A stretch of 64,000 bases of DNA, taken from NCBI RefSeq assembly GCF_028453695.1, contig NC_135774.1, forward strand, positions 21,328,001 to 21,392,000, in the 5' to 3' direction. The notes under the pieces are model-generated. The model was not told the origin of the DNA and did not search any database. It was given only the letters and a program-made list of their open reading frames with translations. Source of the stretch: Augochlora pura. Lineage: Eukaryota > Arthropoda > Insecta > Hymenoptera > Halictidae. The first letter of the stretch is position 1; each line of letters begins with the position of its first letter. This document shows, piece by piece, positions 13,501 through 28,500 of this stretch. A program made the position numbers and the translations under genes.

Positions 13501-16500
13501 CGTGATCTTTTACATACACATTTTTTTTACTATAATTCCTTTGATATTTCCATGCTTCAATACATTAACGTGACGCAATAGTTTCTGTTATAAATTTACT
13601 AGTAATCTACTTATAAAGCTTAACTTCTTAAATAATTCCGTTAATGAAATAATTCACTCTCACATATCACTCAATAATTTTTCTCATTTCCTTTCTCTTA
13701 AATATTCTACACCGTTATAGTTCATCAATGTAGTACGATAACATTTTCACGTTTATTTTCATGTCTCATTATCCGTAACATGAAAGGGTTCGTTTAAGTA
13801 AGCAAATAGAATAAAAAAAACTTAAAATTGGTTCGAAAGCAGATTGTATCGTTTGCGATGAATCGACGACGTGTACGATACGACGATTCGGTAAACGGGC
13901 AACGTCCGCTTGATACAGATTCATGAAAATGCTCACGTTAACCGGATGAACGTTCATTGGAACACATATACTTCTGGCATCTGAACAATAGCATTGTGTA
14001 CGTAATATCGAATAGCTTGTACGTACATACGGGCCCGAGGTAGCAATTTTAAAACACAACGGATGTTGCTTATCATTTTATGAGAAAACAGGCAGTTTCT
14101 TGATTTGGCACCGATTTACTTTGTCCGCCGCCAGTTAATGCGTCGCGGAATTGACAATGCGAAACATCCGCGAAGGAATAGCAACAGAAATGATTTCTTC
14201 GTGTTCAAACTGCGCGATACCGATGATTTGTCGTTATATTTTCAAATTTTTTTAGTAAACCTTCGCAGAGAACTCGTATAATCAAATCGATCGTTAGGGT
14301 AGCTGTTTTTGTTCATCAAAGATCATACTTCGAACGTATATTTTTTACAATTAAGCACGTTCGAAAAGAAATCGATGCAGCACCTATTTTTTCTACCGAT
14401 TCAGCTGCGAAGCTTCATGCATGCGCGAGACGATTTCAAAAATATCGTAAAATGCACGATATGATTTTATATAGCTTCATTTTATTTTTGACATTGTATA
14501 ATTCGATTTTCGTTAACGATTTTGCATGCTTCTCAAGAAATATTAGAAAACCGTACCGAACCGTTTTGTTTGGTCTTTGTCACATCGAAAATTCATACGA
14601 AACATTTTCTACAGAAAAGCTGCGAAATTAGTTGTAGATTTTGGTTAGTTCTAGCAAGAGATAATTTACGGAAACGCGTCAACGATAAGCAGGGAATACA
14701 TGTTTCATACTAAACCGTATTTGTACCGGTTTCACTATACACGTAGCATTTTTCATTTTAACACTGTCTCTCATCTTTTACTCCTCACTGTTTTTTTCTG
14801 CGAAATTTTTCTTGGAAGGAGAATTAGGATTAATTTTCATTCAACGATATGCTCGTGTTTTGTCTATAAACGGCTGGAAATTGTCGCGAACATTCGATGT
14901 TCACGGCCCGATCATGAAAACATGTTTGTCGTTTCGAAAACAATAAAAGATTAGGAACGAAGTAGGTTATAAGTAGCACGTGTCCTCTTGACACTCACAG
15001 TTGCGTTAGCCCCCGGTAACAGTCTGGGTTCGATCCCTTGTGCAGAGATTCTCAACCCGTGGAGCTGTGTGCTAGACTTCCGGGCTTTAATCGGGATCAA
15101 TTGACCCTTCAGACGCCACGCGATTTTCAGTCTCGCCCGTGCTACGAAACGTAGCAATTAAAAGATACGAAAATCGTGACGTATTACACCGTAAGTAGTC
15201 CACGGAAACCGCGGCGCGGGCTTTTTAGGGTGCGGAATTTTTCATCGTGTCGAATTACAATGGCGGGAGAAAAAATTAGAGCCTTACAAAAGCGAAACAA
15301 TATCGAAACCCGAGGGAAGCGAGCAAAATGTTGAAACCTTAGAAGAAAGGAAGAAAAAAAGGCGAATAGTTTCGTTCGCGTGATAAATACAAGAACTTAT
15401 TGGGATATGCAATCTAGGAAGCCTAACGGAAACAGGTGGATCTAATACATTTTCTCAGCTGGAGAAGTTTGCTTTTTCGAGATTTCACCGTAATAGGAAA
15501 TGTTAAGGAACGTCTCTAATCTACGGTGGTGTGATTTAGGCTCAAAGTAACCTTTACATTGTCACTGATATTTAAACAAAGTATCGTGTTTGTATATTTC
15601 TAGATTTCACATGGTAGACGTATTCAGGCATGTATAAATACGATAAGTTGTTAAGTTTATGTTTAAATATCAGTGACAAGGTAAAAGTTACTTTGAATCT
15701 ATAATTGTGCGCATCACCGTACGTTTAGATTTTCGTTGTCACCGAAAATTGTGAAATGGTAGAGTTGGACAACGTTGTCTAACTCCATGTACGAACTTTG
15801 TTAGTTCGCGTCAGAAGTGAATACGGCAGTTAAAAAATTTATGCTATCTTAAATCGACGAAGTAAAAAGATTCATTTAAATTATTCGCGAGTAAATAGAT
15901 ATTATATACAATAATTCTACTTTATTGTACAGAATTTTAGAACCTCAGACTTCATGAAAAGTTTATATTAATCATTTAAATCTACTATTTACCATTTGTC
16001 TGTATTATCCCGATTTTAATTGCGGCAGGCTTATTATTAATTATACTAAAATTGTATCAAAATGATAAATTACATTTATTAAATCTTACATGCAGGATTG
16101 GGTAAACTTGTATGTTAAATAGCAAATGTATGCAATGACGTATGTACTTTTTAAAGTACAATATTTTATTTGTTTGAAAGAACGTAGATTATCGAACAAA
16201 CTATTCGCATCGCAAGTTATTAAAAAAATAGTTCTTCCATGCTTTGGCTGTAGATTAATAAAACAAAATATTCTATTTACCGAAATTTGACATCCTATTT
16301 GAAATTCTATTTTATTTAAACCGTGGAGAATTTATTTAAAATAGTATTTCAAACATTTTGTCTACAAATATGCCGCGGAGCTATGTTTGTATCGGTTGGT
16401 CGTGAGGTGCGGCAGACCTATCGCTCGGTCGGCGAAGCCCTTATTGCATAACAAACAGCTATAAATAAATGTCGCGACGACGTCTGATTTGCCTGGCTAG

Positions 16501-19500
16501 GGTGACGACTGCTCGAAGCCGTTCGAGAGAATCCTAAGGCGGGACGCGCATTGTGCGAACGTTCTCCGGGGGCAGTTTTAGCGAATCGTTGTATGTGGGT
16601 GAAAGTCAGTCTATATCAGGAAACATGAATGAAGCGGAATGCGTGCTGGTTATCGCACGGCTTGTGTTAGTCTTCGTGACCTCGTTGCGTGGATACTCAA
16701 TCACATGCACCGTAACATCGTGCATACGTGCTTCGTGTATGCCCGTGGTTAAACCACTTTTCTGTGGACCCAGGCTTCTTAGGTGTCAAGGCTCGATAAA
16801 CCCCAAGCCGCCGTCGCCGCCGCGCCGACGACCGCAGCCTGGGTCCGTGCGGACCCGGTGATACGATATCGATCACGCAACGACCCAGAAATTTCTTCGT
16901 CTCGCCGACCATTCGTTCGGCTGGATCGTTGTCTTCGCAAATTTCTGCGGCTTGGCTAACGGATATTTGTCACGGGTGCATGCTAAAATTTCAGACAATG
17001 GTGATAAACACCTAGGGATCACGTGTCAATTTTTACACCTGACCTACGCGCGTTTCGAAAGTCCGCGAAACCGGTGCATCAGCTGCTGCGAGACGCGCGA
17101 CGGATTAGGATCGCCGAGCCGCTCGAGATTTTTCCAACGAAGAAACTTGTTTCACCTTTCTTCGTTGGTGTCGCCGGCATCGGTGCGTACGAAATGTTCT
17201 CCGGCTTGGAACCTTAAGGGGAGGGGGGCATATTCTAGTCTAGGACGAATTCTTTTGTACCATTATTTTCGTTTTAAAAAGCAAATCAATTTCTAGTATC
17301 GGCGTTTTCCACGTACAGTGGTGTACGTAATTATACAGACTAAATGTAACTTCTACATTATTACTGATAACTGAACAAAAACTTAACGAAATATCCAAAA
17401 TGATAGAAAATAGAAATGTACAAATATAATATTTTGTTAAGCGTTTGTTCAAGCATCACTAGAAATGAAAAGTTACTTTGAATTTACAATTGCTCGTACT
17501 ACTATATATTCGTTATACATTCAACAGTAGCTGTAAATTTTTACAACGAGAAATAGCGAAAATTAGTGGTAACGATAATGGTTACCACCAACTATAAGTT
17601 GCCATGATATTTGTATGAAACGAAACAAATAAGACAGATTCTCAATCAGGATATTTAGATTAATTTAATTTGTATTCAGGTTTGATGCGATTCTCCTGAC
17701 GATTAGCTGAATTCATTGTTCCAGATTTGCAGGGATCAATAGCGCCGGGATCAATGAATTTTTCGAGCGGCGCTCTCAGAGTTTCTGCTTGTCGGAAGAA
17801 TTGATTTTGTAACCGATTGCCTGTAAACTTCTCTATGATCATCGTCGACGCTTGATATCATAACGATGAAGTTTTCTTGATTCTGTTTTTATAAATCTGG
17901 GGCAATGAAAGTGGATAATTATTAGAGAAAGTGTAGAAGAGCATGTAGAAATTATTTTGATCAGGTCTATCGCGGTTAGAAATAACTATGACTAAAATTT
18001 TATTTATTTAGTCAGGTGTGTCACCAATGGCTTCGCTTAACCGACTGCTCTGATATCACTGCAATGCGTTCCTGTAATATACATTACATCTTTTTCAAAT
18101 ATTTTGGAGAAAATGATTTTTCCTTGCTCTTTACTTTCGCGATATCTTTTCCATGCTCTTTAACCCCTTGCCGTACTTTGACGAGTCTGACTTTTTAAGT
18201 CGAAATAAAATTCTGTCTCTTTGCCACTAATATTTAAGTGCTGAAGTAATTGTAAGCACACTGTAGATATTAACACTTTACCGACCGCTAGCGTTTCAAC
18301 AGCATACGCACGTCCGACCGGCCGCTCAGCCACGAATTCTCTCGCGCGCCGCGGCTCTGTTCTGGTTTAGACTGTCACGCGGGGGTGTCTGTGTGTCATT
18401 TTTCCAAACGATATAACACAGTAGCAAGTTACAAAGCAAAGCAACGCAAGTAACGCCACTGAGCAACATAACTTAATACAAAATAATCGGTCGGTAAGCG
18501 TTGGCGACGAAAAGGCTATTAATCGGCTACCGGTCGGTAAGCGTTGGCGACGAAAAGCCTGTTAATAGGCTACCGGTCGTTAATGTGTTAATTTTATTTT
18601 TCTTCTAAGAAATTATTCCAATTGTTTAAATTAGTCCAACAAAGATGAAAGTACTGCAAGGGATTAATTTCGTTTCAAATTATCCTTATGGAAACGTATT
18701 TTATTTCACAAGAAACAAACCGTGTAATTGACAATCACTCGTTGGAGATTATCAGTATACGTTTTGTAATAATATATTGATTAGCGAAAATGCTATCTGT
18801 TCCTACATGTTCGCAATGTTCGATCAGCGTTGCGATGGTAAAACGTCAAGCATAACAATTGCTAACAAACGTTGAAGTTGAACAAATGTAGGATGATTAT
18901 CGGGGTACACCTTGATGCGATATAGCGATCGAATTAACCGAAAAGCTTAGGCAACAGGTTTTCTAGCAGCGCTTACTTCCCGGCAAATTCGACTTTTATT
19001 GCAGCTAACCGTATGCTGAACGAAGAGGGTTAAAAGCCCAATTCAATTTCCTCTAACGTCGGCATTTTTTCTAAACGTGCATAACAATCGCCGCGCGCGC
19101 GCCGTCAGGTGTAAAACACGCGCAGTAAGACTTAATATTGTCCTTTAACAATTTAAATCGCGTAAGACCCAAATTGATCAGTTAACCCCTTAAGAGGAGG
19201 GAGCGAGTATAATCACCGCAACAAGCTGCGCCGAGCGGAATGGACGCATCCGCCTTCGCGGCTCATGTGTATTTCAATAATGAATTATGATTATTATCGG
19301 CTGGTCTTAAAGTAATCTAGAATATTATAAAAGTGCCAATAGAATCTGGCAAACCTACGCTCCAACGAATGGATCCCAGAACTACCTTTTCGAGATAGAC
19401 TCATGTGGCACAGAAATTTTGTCGCGTTTTTAATTATACAAAATTGTAATCTATTTATTGAAAGCATATAAAAATATAAATAAATAGTAATTCAACTGAA

Positions 19501-22500
19501 TTTGTAAAATGAGACCGAAATTATAGAATGAGACTTGAATGGTCCCATCATGCATTACCGTACATTAAAAAGACATTTTTGTCATGGGACATTTTTAATC
19601 TCACCGTGCCCTAAAGAGTTAAGTAAAAACATGTCAACAAATACCGTGTTTAGAAAAATAGGGGATTGGTTCCATAGCCTCAAAAATAATTGTAAGAAAT
19701 AATTCAAATGAAACGTTCGTACAAAATACTTTATGAAGTATCTTCATATAAAGCCAAATATAATTTGTATGTCCCTATGAAATGGTTTCTTCTGCAAAAA
19801 TAAGATAAAAATTGGTTATGCTAGCTTCCATTTTCAGAAAGTTTGTCTGACACGTGTGCATCTTTTGCGACAAGGAAACGCGTTAAATTAAAAATATGTT
19901 AGCTGAATCTATATAAATGCTATAATATATTATATATGATATTATATATATATATTATAAATGATATAAATGAGTGATATCTATAAAAATAATTTTGGAA
20001 GGTGTTACAACAATTTGAATGGCGCCGCAGAATCGCCACTCGAGTGCTAAGGGTTAATACTCCAGAAATACAATTCAATTTGCATTCGAATTCGAATTGA
20101 AAGAAAAATTTCATCGCGGCGGGGTCACAATTAAATTCGAAATTAATATAACGAAAGCTCCGACTGAGAACTAGAGTTTATTGCTCGACTCACATTTTAT
20201 ATGTTTAGTATTAGTTCCATTTAATTTTTCTCATAATTAAAAATCACTTAAATCAGACAATTATTATTCTATATAAAAATTTGCAGTTTAAAGTAATGTT
20301 TGAAAAGAATTAATTCAAACAACAATCTTTACGTAATCTTCCCGTAAGTGTACACGTATAATTAGCACTAAACGTACCGAGCGGAGTAAAACGATCTCTT
20401 TCAAAATTTACTTTAAAATGAAGGAGAAATATCAGTCATATGTAAAAAAGTGAAGTTAATTGTTTACTTTATTTATGAAATTGCTTATTTTATTAGAAAT
20501 CAGAAGTTGTATCGTGAATTATTTCCTTTAATAAATTCAGATTTTCTTTCCAAAAATCAACGTTCATTTCATAAGGGGTCAGATGACCCTTATGGTAACA
20601 ATAGATATATGTAAAGTGCCGGTACGTTTAGTGTTATTATATCCGTCTAGTTCTCTGTACGTGGTTACACGGGTACTCGTGCATCGAAAAACACGGATAA
20701 TACGCGAGTATACGGGTCGCACGTTAAAATATACACAATAGTTCACATATTATTAGTATCGAAACTTCTCTTTATATGATTTATTTTTTAACACAACCAA
20801 TTTATAGTACACGAGACATCGGTTGATAGATTGTAATCGACAATGTGCTCGTCGAATGATATTGATAAATATCAAATGGGAATCGGAACAAAATTTAATA
20901 TTTCTGTCATCGAATTCGATATAAATTTAATCGTGCACTACTGTAAGTCCATTACATTGTTGTTTGGCCACCAGTGATTATTACTAATTCTGTGATGTTT
21001 AATTTTCAGTAAGCGGGAGGGCGGGAACCGGCGGAAGCGGCGGGGGTGGCGCACCTCTTTATGGTCGTTTGGTAGCGGAGGAACCCCTGCCTCCTTCGGT
21101 ATGTGGGGGTGCTGGTGTCGGCGGCGGGACCGGTGGGGTTCCCCAAGAAACTCCTGCGGATATTCACGCCATGCAAGCTAGGATACCCCCTAGGTTTCGA
21201 GATCCAGCCACCGCACCCCTTAGGAAACTCAGTGTCGATCTCATAAAAACTTACAAGCACATCAATGAGGTAACCGAAGCTCTTTTTTTTTCATTTACAA
21301 AGATTTCGTTCCGATAGAAATCATCACTGTATTTACTGGCACTTACGGTGATCCGACCAATAAATGAATACTCAATCAATGAACGTTTCCCGTATTATAT
21401 AAAAAGGTAACGGTTATTACACGTCTTCCAATTCATTTGTACAATATACATCTGTACAGTACCGCTACTATAAACCTATGCGGTGCAGATATTGTTTTAT
21501 AAAACTTTATCGATTATATCGAGTGTTCATTCATTGGTCAGTCGACCTGTTACACACAGATTTCACGTATCTTTGATAACTCACATTATAAACGCAGTGT
21601 GATCGGTTCATTGGAATTATAAAGTAAATGTTATTAAGTATAACTACACAACTACACTCGGGTTCAACGTAGTGGTTGAATTATATCGTCCAATGCTTTA
21701 GCAATAATTTTAAACTCGCATTGCTTATATTGCCTCTTTTAATCTGTCTGATTATAACTTACATCATTTAAAAACTAAATACAGACTTTTTCCTAAGTTC
21801 TTAATTCGTCGAATGAACTGAACAATGTTCATCACAATCAACAGGTTTCGAATGTTATTTTTTGTTTCGATCATTGTTCACGCATACTATATTTGTCATA
21901 TAATATAAATGTTAAGATCTCATTATTGTTATTATCGAACACGAAAAATATTTGGAAAGTTTAATGTTGAACAATGTTATTTCTTTTCTTTTTTATCATT
22001 ATTATTACAATACAAAGATATTTACGTTAATGGTTAGACACATAAATTTTTGGATTAACTTTTCAATAGTTACTGGCTCGTAATAACAATTTTTATGTAC
22101 GATAGATAGACTTTTAGAACTACACATTGACCTTAAACAGTTACTGTAACTGCAATATCCGATCTACACATGCGAACTTTAGATATAACACTGTCTGAAC
22201 GTTGCTATTTATGGTGGTACATAAGATAAACGTCCCTATTCGCGACAACGTTACTATTACCGATCACCTTTCCGTTCACGACAGTAAAAACACCAAATAA
22301 ACACGCAAGGTTAAAAGATTTTAGATTTTAATTCGATATTTCGGGTTGACTGTTGTATTAAGTAACACGTGTAAGTACGATACAAATTTACGCTCACATT
22401 TCTTAAAATATCGCGGAAATATTAACAGAGATAAATATTTATTGAATCAATTAATTTCGATAAAATGCGTACTTATTTATTCGACACAATATTAAGTAGG

Positions 22501-25500
22501 TAACTGTGAATTGCATTAAGTTGTTTTCTTTTAAACTCGGATTTAACAAAGGATAAACAAAAAAACGCATGTTACGAACAATATTCTCACAAGTTTCCAT
22601 ACTCGAAAAATAAGAGCATACGAATTTAACTGTGTCGCGAATCATAAGGATGATAATAATATTGACGAAAAGTATCTGCTTTTATGAAAGTATACAAGGA
22701 CAATGTAAATTCTGAAACGAATATTATTTTTCAAAGAAATGTTATATAATTTTCATCGAATCTTTCTTTCAATTGTTTCAATAAATCTGAAAATAACAAT
22801 CAACTTACAATTCAATTATGCAACAATACTAGAAGAAAAAATTAAATAATTTAAAATTAACTAACGGGAAATAATTGAAATCAAAGAATTAATTTTGTTT
22901 CCGGTTTCTTTATTAATGAAATTAGTTACGGAAATTTCTTACGACAGATTTTACAGTTTCTTCGAGAAAGAAAAAATACTGGAATTGTTATATAGTTTGA
23001 TGGTTTAATATATACTTTATAAACGCGAATTAAACTGCATTTATAACAAAACCGTAAACATGTACAATATACGAATGGCGTGATATACATATATCATTGG
23101 TATTGTCTTGCAGATTTTGTAATTTGCGAAGGCTCAATTTCAAATTAGAAATATTTATAGAAATTTACGATCAGTTCCAAAGTGATAAATTATTCGACTC
23201 TCTTAACATATTAGTATAATTCGCGGATTACATCATAGTTTTCTTAATCACGCCTCTCCTCTTTCTGTCTCGTTCTTCGCCATCTGTTATTCGATGCCCA
23301 CCTCTTCCTCTTCTTTGTTTCGTTTACGTCCGTGACTCCTTCAACTACATACCTACCTACTTATTCGTTCACTTTCCCTTCCCTCGTAGCTGTTCTGTCA
23401 TTCAAGCATAAAGTTATAATTAGACTGTAGATGGTTATGCAAATTCGCATTTTTTATAGATAAATTCTAAGAAAACGAAGTTGAATAGATTTTCACTTGC
23501 GACAATAATTAAGTTTTGACAGACCGAAAGTATTTTAAAACCGTATAAAATTCTATTCTCACCTTGAACCTTACTGTTGTTTTTTCTTATTTTAATGCAT
23601 GCAAATACTCTGTCTAGTCATAAATGATGTTTGCACTAAAGGTCAACAGTTGTAAAGTTCTCAGTACTTTCAGAATATTTATTGAATACTCGATGATCAC
23701 GCACTTTTTAATCAAACCATGATAATGTTAATAAAATATTAATTTAAAGAATCAACACGAAACCGGAGAAAATGTGGTTTTGCTGAGGATTATATATAAT
23801 ATAAGATTCGTAATGTTTCCATAAGGAGTTTTTAGTACACAATAGTAAATGTAGTGTAAATAGAAATGTAATTTCGGAGGGATAAAAGTCGGCCATCAAA
23901 TCCGATTCACAGTGGGTGTTTTGAAACTAGAGCTGCAAACTACGTGGATCAATAAAATTTCAAAAAGAGTACGCGAAAATCTTAGAAAATAGATTCTCAA
24001 ATTTTCAACTCTCTGTTATTTGAATTATTTTATACTTCAAGAATCGGTAATACTTCCTCAGATTGTGTTAATAACACTGTCAAAGAAATGTCAACCTTTT
24101 TTTATAATCTTCATTCAAAATATAAAATCGAAAATTAAAACATAAGTATTTGTAGAATTGGACCTTTTGTTAAAAAGCGAGAGAAATCCGTGAAAATTGA
24201 AGATATTGTTGCGTACCATTTGGACTCAAAGAGTAAAAAGGACTTGTCTGGACATAATGGTATTATAAATATAAAATATATGAAATACTTTGGCATTTTT
24301 ATGACAAATTTTTTTAATGGAACAATTTGTGTATTTGATTCATGATTCGAATAAGAAACTCTGTAACAATGTCCTACTGGATTTCAATTAGCAATAATAA
24401 GTAGAAACATATTTTTATATATAAGCATCACTTAACAGCTTTTTCAATATCGAAACTTCTGTTAAATAATTGTATACACGCGCGTCAGTATAAAATTGCG
24501 CAGAATGGTATCTCGATTATGGTTTATTACCTTAATATTAAATTAGTGACTAAGAAAGGGAGAACTACAATTAGATATTCGAACTTGATACTTTTGACCT
24601 TCATACATGAAATTGAATTTATATACTCACGAAGAGGTTTTAACTAAGTAATTTACAATGTATAATTTCTTTCAATTGTATTAATTTATATCCACAATTT
24701 ACAGGTTTATTACGCTAAGAAGAAGAGAAGGGCGCAACAGATGCAAGGAGAAGATGGTTCCCATAAAAAGGAAAGAAAATTGTACAACGATGGTTGGGAT
24801 GATGATAATCATGATTATATTATCAAAAATGGGGAAAAGTTCCTCGATCGCTATGAGATCGATTCGTTAATAGGTAAAATTACCACTTCAATTTAATATT
24901 AACGTTTTCACAGATTGAACTATTGTTTTCTTGTATTTACAAATTTTTAATACGTCATCTGTTTCCTAAATTTTGTAGTGTTCATAAATTACATTGACTG
25001 CAATTATGTTGTAGTAAATCAAATTGAAATATAGAAGAGTATTAATAAATTTTTGTTTCCCAAATTACATTATAAATCCAAGATTTAGACTTATGAATGC
25101 AAAAAACCTATAGTATTATAACAAAATTTAAGAAACTGCCATGAAGCTAGCAGATTAGTATAATTTGTGTCTCACTTTCAGGTAAAGGCAGTTTCGGCCA
25201 AGTAGTAAAAGCGTTTGATCACGAAGAACAAACGCAAGTGGCAATAAAAATTATCAAGAATAAAAAACCTTTTCTAAATCAAGCGCAAATCGAAGTGAGG
25301 CTATTGGAAATGATGAACAGGGCGGATGCCGAGAATAAATATTATATAGGTTTGTGTCTGTCGGAACATTGCCTGCTTACATTTCTAATCGGTATACAAA
25401 ACAATATTATATTACGATAAATTTTTCATTTACAGTTAAGCTGAAAAGGCATTTTATGTGGCGGAATCACTTATGTCTGGTATTCGAACTGTTATCGTAT

Positions 25501-28500
25501 AATCTATATGATCTACTTAGAAATACGAATTTTCGAGGAGTGTCGTTGAACTTAACAAGAAAGTTTGCACAGCAACTGTGTACTGCCCTTTTGTTCCTGT
25601 CTACACCGGAATTGAACATCATTCACTGTGATCTGAAACCCGAAAACATACTTTTGTGCAATCCCAAACGAAGTGCGATAAAAATAGTGGACTTCGGTAG
25701 CTCGTGTCAGCTTGGACAAAGAGTGAGTATCTGACGCGTTCTCAGTAATGGCTTGACGGCCACAAATTAATACTTACTCTTTTTCCATTTTTAGATATAC
25801 CAGTATATTCAATCCAGGTTTTACCGATCCCCTGAAGTCTTGTTAGGAATACCTTACGACCTTGCAATAGACATGTGGAGTCTAGGATGTATTTTAGTTG
25901 AAATGCATACAGGAGAACCCTTGTTCAGTGGGGCCAATGAGGTAAAACAAATTATATTTATTTGTTACCTTTTTTTATTATAAAGTGAAGCATTTTTGAA
26001 TGATCTAACTAGTTTCAGAAACTTATAGTATTTAGGAAAAAAATTGATTCAACTTGTATACATTGTATAACTGATATAGAAATAAGGGAATACGATATAG
26101 AGATAGTTTGTGTAAGCATTTTAATTGTATTGATAAAGCTATCTATTATATCATTTCTTCATTTTGCACTACATAATGAGACAAACTCTTGTACAAATTA
26201 ATGAGTATAAGCATTTGATAATTTCAATAAAATAATTTCAATAACAATACTAAAACCAACAAGTTGAGACAAACAAAATATTAGTCATGTGAAGTATCTG
26301 CTATTTTTCTCTGAATTCGTTCTATAAGTTATGTCTTTATTTTTAAAACTAGTTAAAGAACAAATTATTTGTCATATAATATACTTATGTTTTTACTACT
26401 CATTCCTTATCAGTATTATTATTTCGAATTGATTGGTTCTTCCAGTGATTAAGGCTGGACGTTAATAGTTCTCCATATGACGTGTGACACTTGCGATTGT
26501 TTACTAGAGCGAGAAGAGGATAAGATCTAGTTAGTCCTAATTGGTATTAGTTTTGATGCAAACGTGATGATATACTAATCAAAAATAAATAAGTTAAGAA
26601 GTTACATAAACTTCGGAGTAGTAAAAGTAATGTTTTCTATGAGAATTTTTTTATATACATAATTACATTTTGCCGAGTAATTGTAATGATTTTTACACAT
26701 TATATGTAAGTCTGACTGTAAAATCTAAAAATTTTATTGAAAATTTCATCAAATGGATATGTAGCCATTTATCTGGAGTAGGTTTTCAATTACGATCATT
26801 TCTTGCTACTTCTTATTGAAACAGAAGTTGTTTTGAAGGTTTAATTTATTTGACATGCATCCACAATGAGATCATGTCATAACATATGGCATTGCAAATC
26901 TAGTAGCACACAATAATGTTAACACCAAGAGTTGAATATGATTGTGACACTGATTGCAATTTTTGAAACAATTATAACAAGCAACTCAATGTTATAGTAG
27001 TAATGTATATAAAAAAAATTCTTGCGCCTATATTGATTCTACAGAACGGTGATTACATTTATTTCTCGACTGTTTATTTACTATTTTTGAATTGTAATTT
27101 TCATCTGAATGAAAACTATTCATCTTCTACTTTCGATACATCTAGAAGTAAATATGTTTCGTTATCAATAAGTCTCTGTATCTGAAGTAAACTAAACTAG
27201 TGTGTAAAAATGAATGTCATAACTTACACTTGTCTTTACGGAGAAAGGAGAGATATAAAATTGATTAGTCATAGTTGTAGCGTTCTAGAACTGTAAGCGT
27301 TCTAGCAGCGTTGCAGATCTTCTAATTATTTTAGTCAGAATCCTAATGTGACAATTATTTTTAAAATTCTTCCAATCGCTGGTTAATATTATTACCTGGT
27401 TTTCGAGAGAAAAACTGACTCTTATTACTTCAAACTTTTACAACATAAGAGTGAAGTAGTCAGTTTTTAAGACTTCAATTCTTTGAAATTCTTTCAAAAT
27501 GCATACAATTATTATTATTGCACCTTGCTACTTGAAGTTTGTTAATTTACTCATTATATCTCACGATATTTCAGATCGATCAAATGAATAAAATCGTAGA
27601 AGTACTAGGAATGCCACCGAAACATATATTGGACCAAGCGCACAAAGCGCGGAAATACTTTGACAAAGTCCCCACGGATGGCTCGTATGTGCTGAAAAAA
27701 TGTAAGGACGGTAAAAAGTACAAACCTCCTGGCACGAGGCGCTTACACGATATCTTAGGCGTTGAAAGCGGAGGCCCTGGTGGTAGAAGGATAGGTGAAC
27801 CTGGTCATTCAATTTCTGATTACCTCAAATTCAAAGACTTGATTCTGCGGATGCTGGACTTTGATCCGAAAACAAGGGTGACGCCATATTACGCACTTCA
27901 GCACAATTTCTTTAAGCGAACAGCCGACGAGGGGACCAACACAAATATTGCTGCTGCCAACAGTGCTAACACGAGCCCGGCAGTAGTATCGATGAGCCAG
28001 GATCATGGTAAGTCATTGCATACAGATAGTATGGATAGTTCTTATTTAAAATTAACATGATGAATGTATATTCAGATCACACTGCTTACAATAATAGCAT
28101 ATTTAAACATTCATTCTCGTCAGAATTTAAGCTGTACTGTATTTCCTTAAACTTTTTTGGATAAAAGGATGGTAAAATTACGTGTTGTTCAACAGACTTA
28201 TTAAACAACTATTTTCATGCAGGTTTTATTCAACATTTGCTATAACAAGTGAATACATATTTTATGATTCTAGGATATGGGTAAATTCTCATAACTATAC
28301 GATCTAATGTTGACAGTAATAAAGGGTCTCTACACGTATTAGACCAGATATCAATTAAGTTCATTGGTTGCAAACTCTATTTATTTCGCACAAAACTTCT
28401 TTCATATCATTTATTGCTCCTGAACTTTATAACTTTATGTTTTCGTGTTTATAAACACATTGGAGATATAGAAAAGTTTGTCTAGCAAATATTATAAAGA

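Larger units (their letters stand above)
18160..18667. mobile_element. piggyBac-like MITE (host of a nested insertion)
   Basis: Bounded by TTAA at both ends. The left end reads TTAACCCCTTGCCGTACTTT. The right end, reverse-complemented, reads TTAATCCCTTGCAGTACTTT, so 18 of the first 20 positions match. TTAA target sites and CCC-type termini are typical of piggyBac-derived MITEs. Removing the second element at 18270-18591 leaves about 190 bp with no ORF. Confidence 0.85.

Noticed and set aside
14970..15040. Possible tRNA (ggttcgatccc T-loop-like string near 15027)
   Set aside because: The T-stem pairs poorly and no acceptor or anticodon stem could be folded around it.
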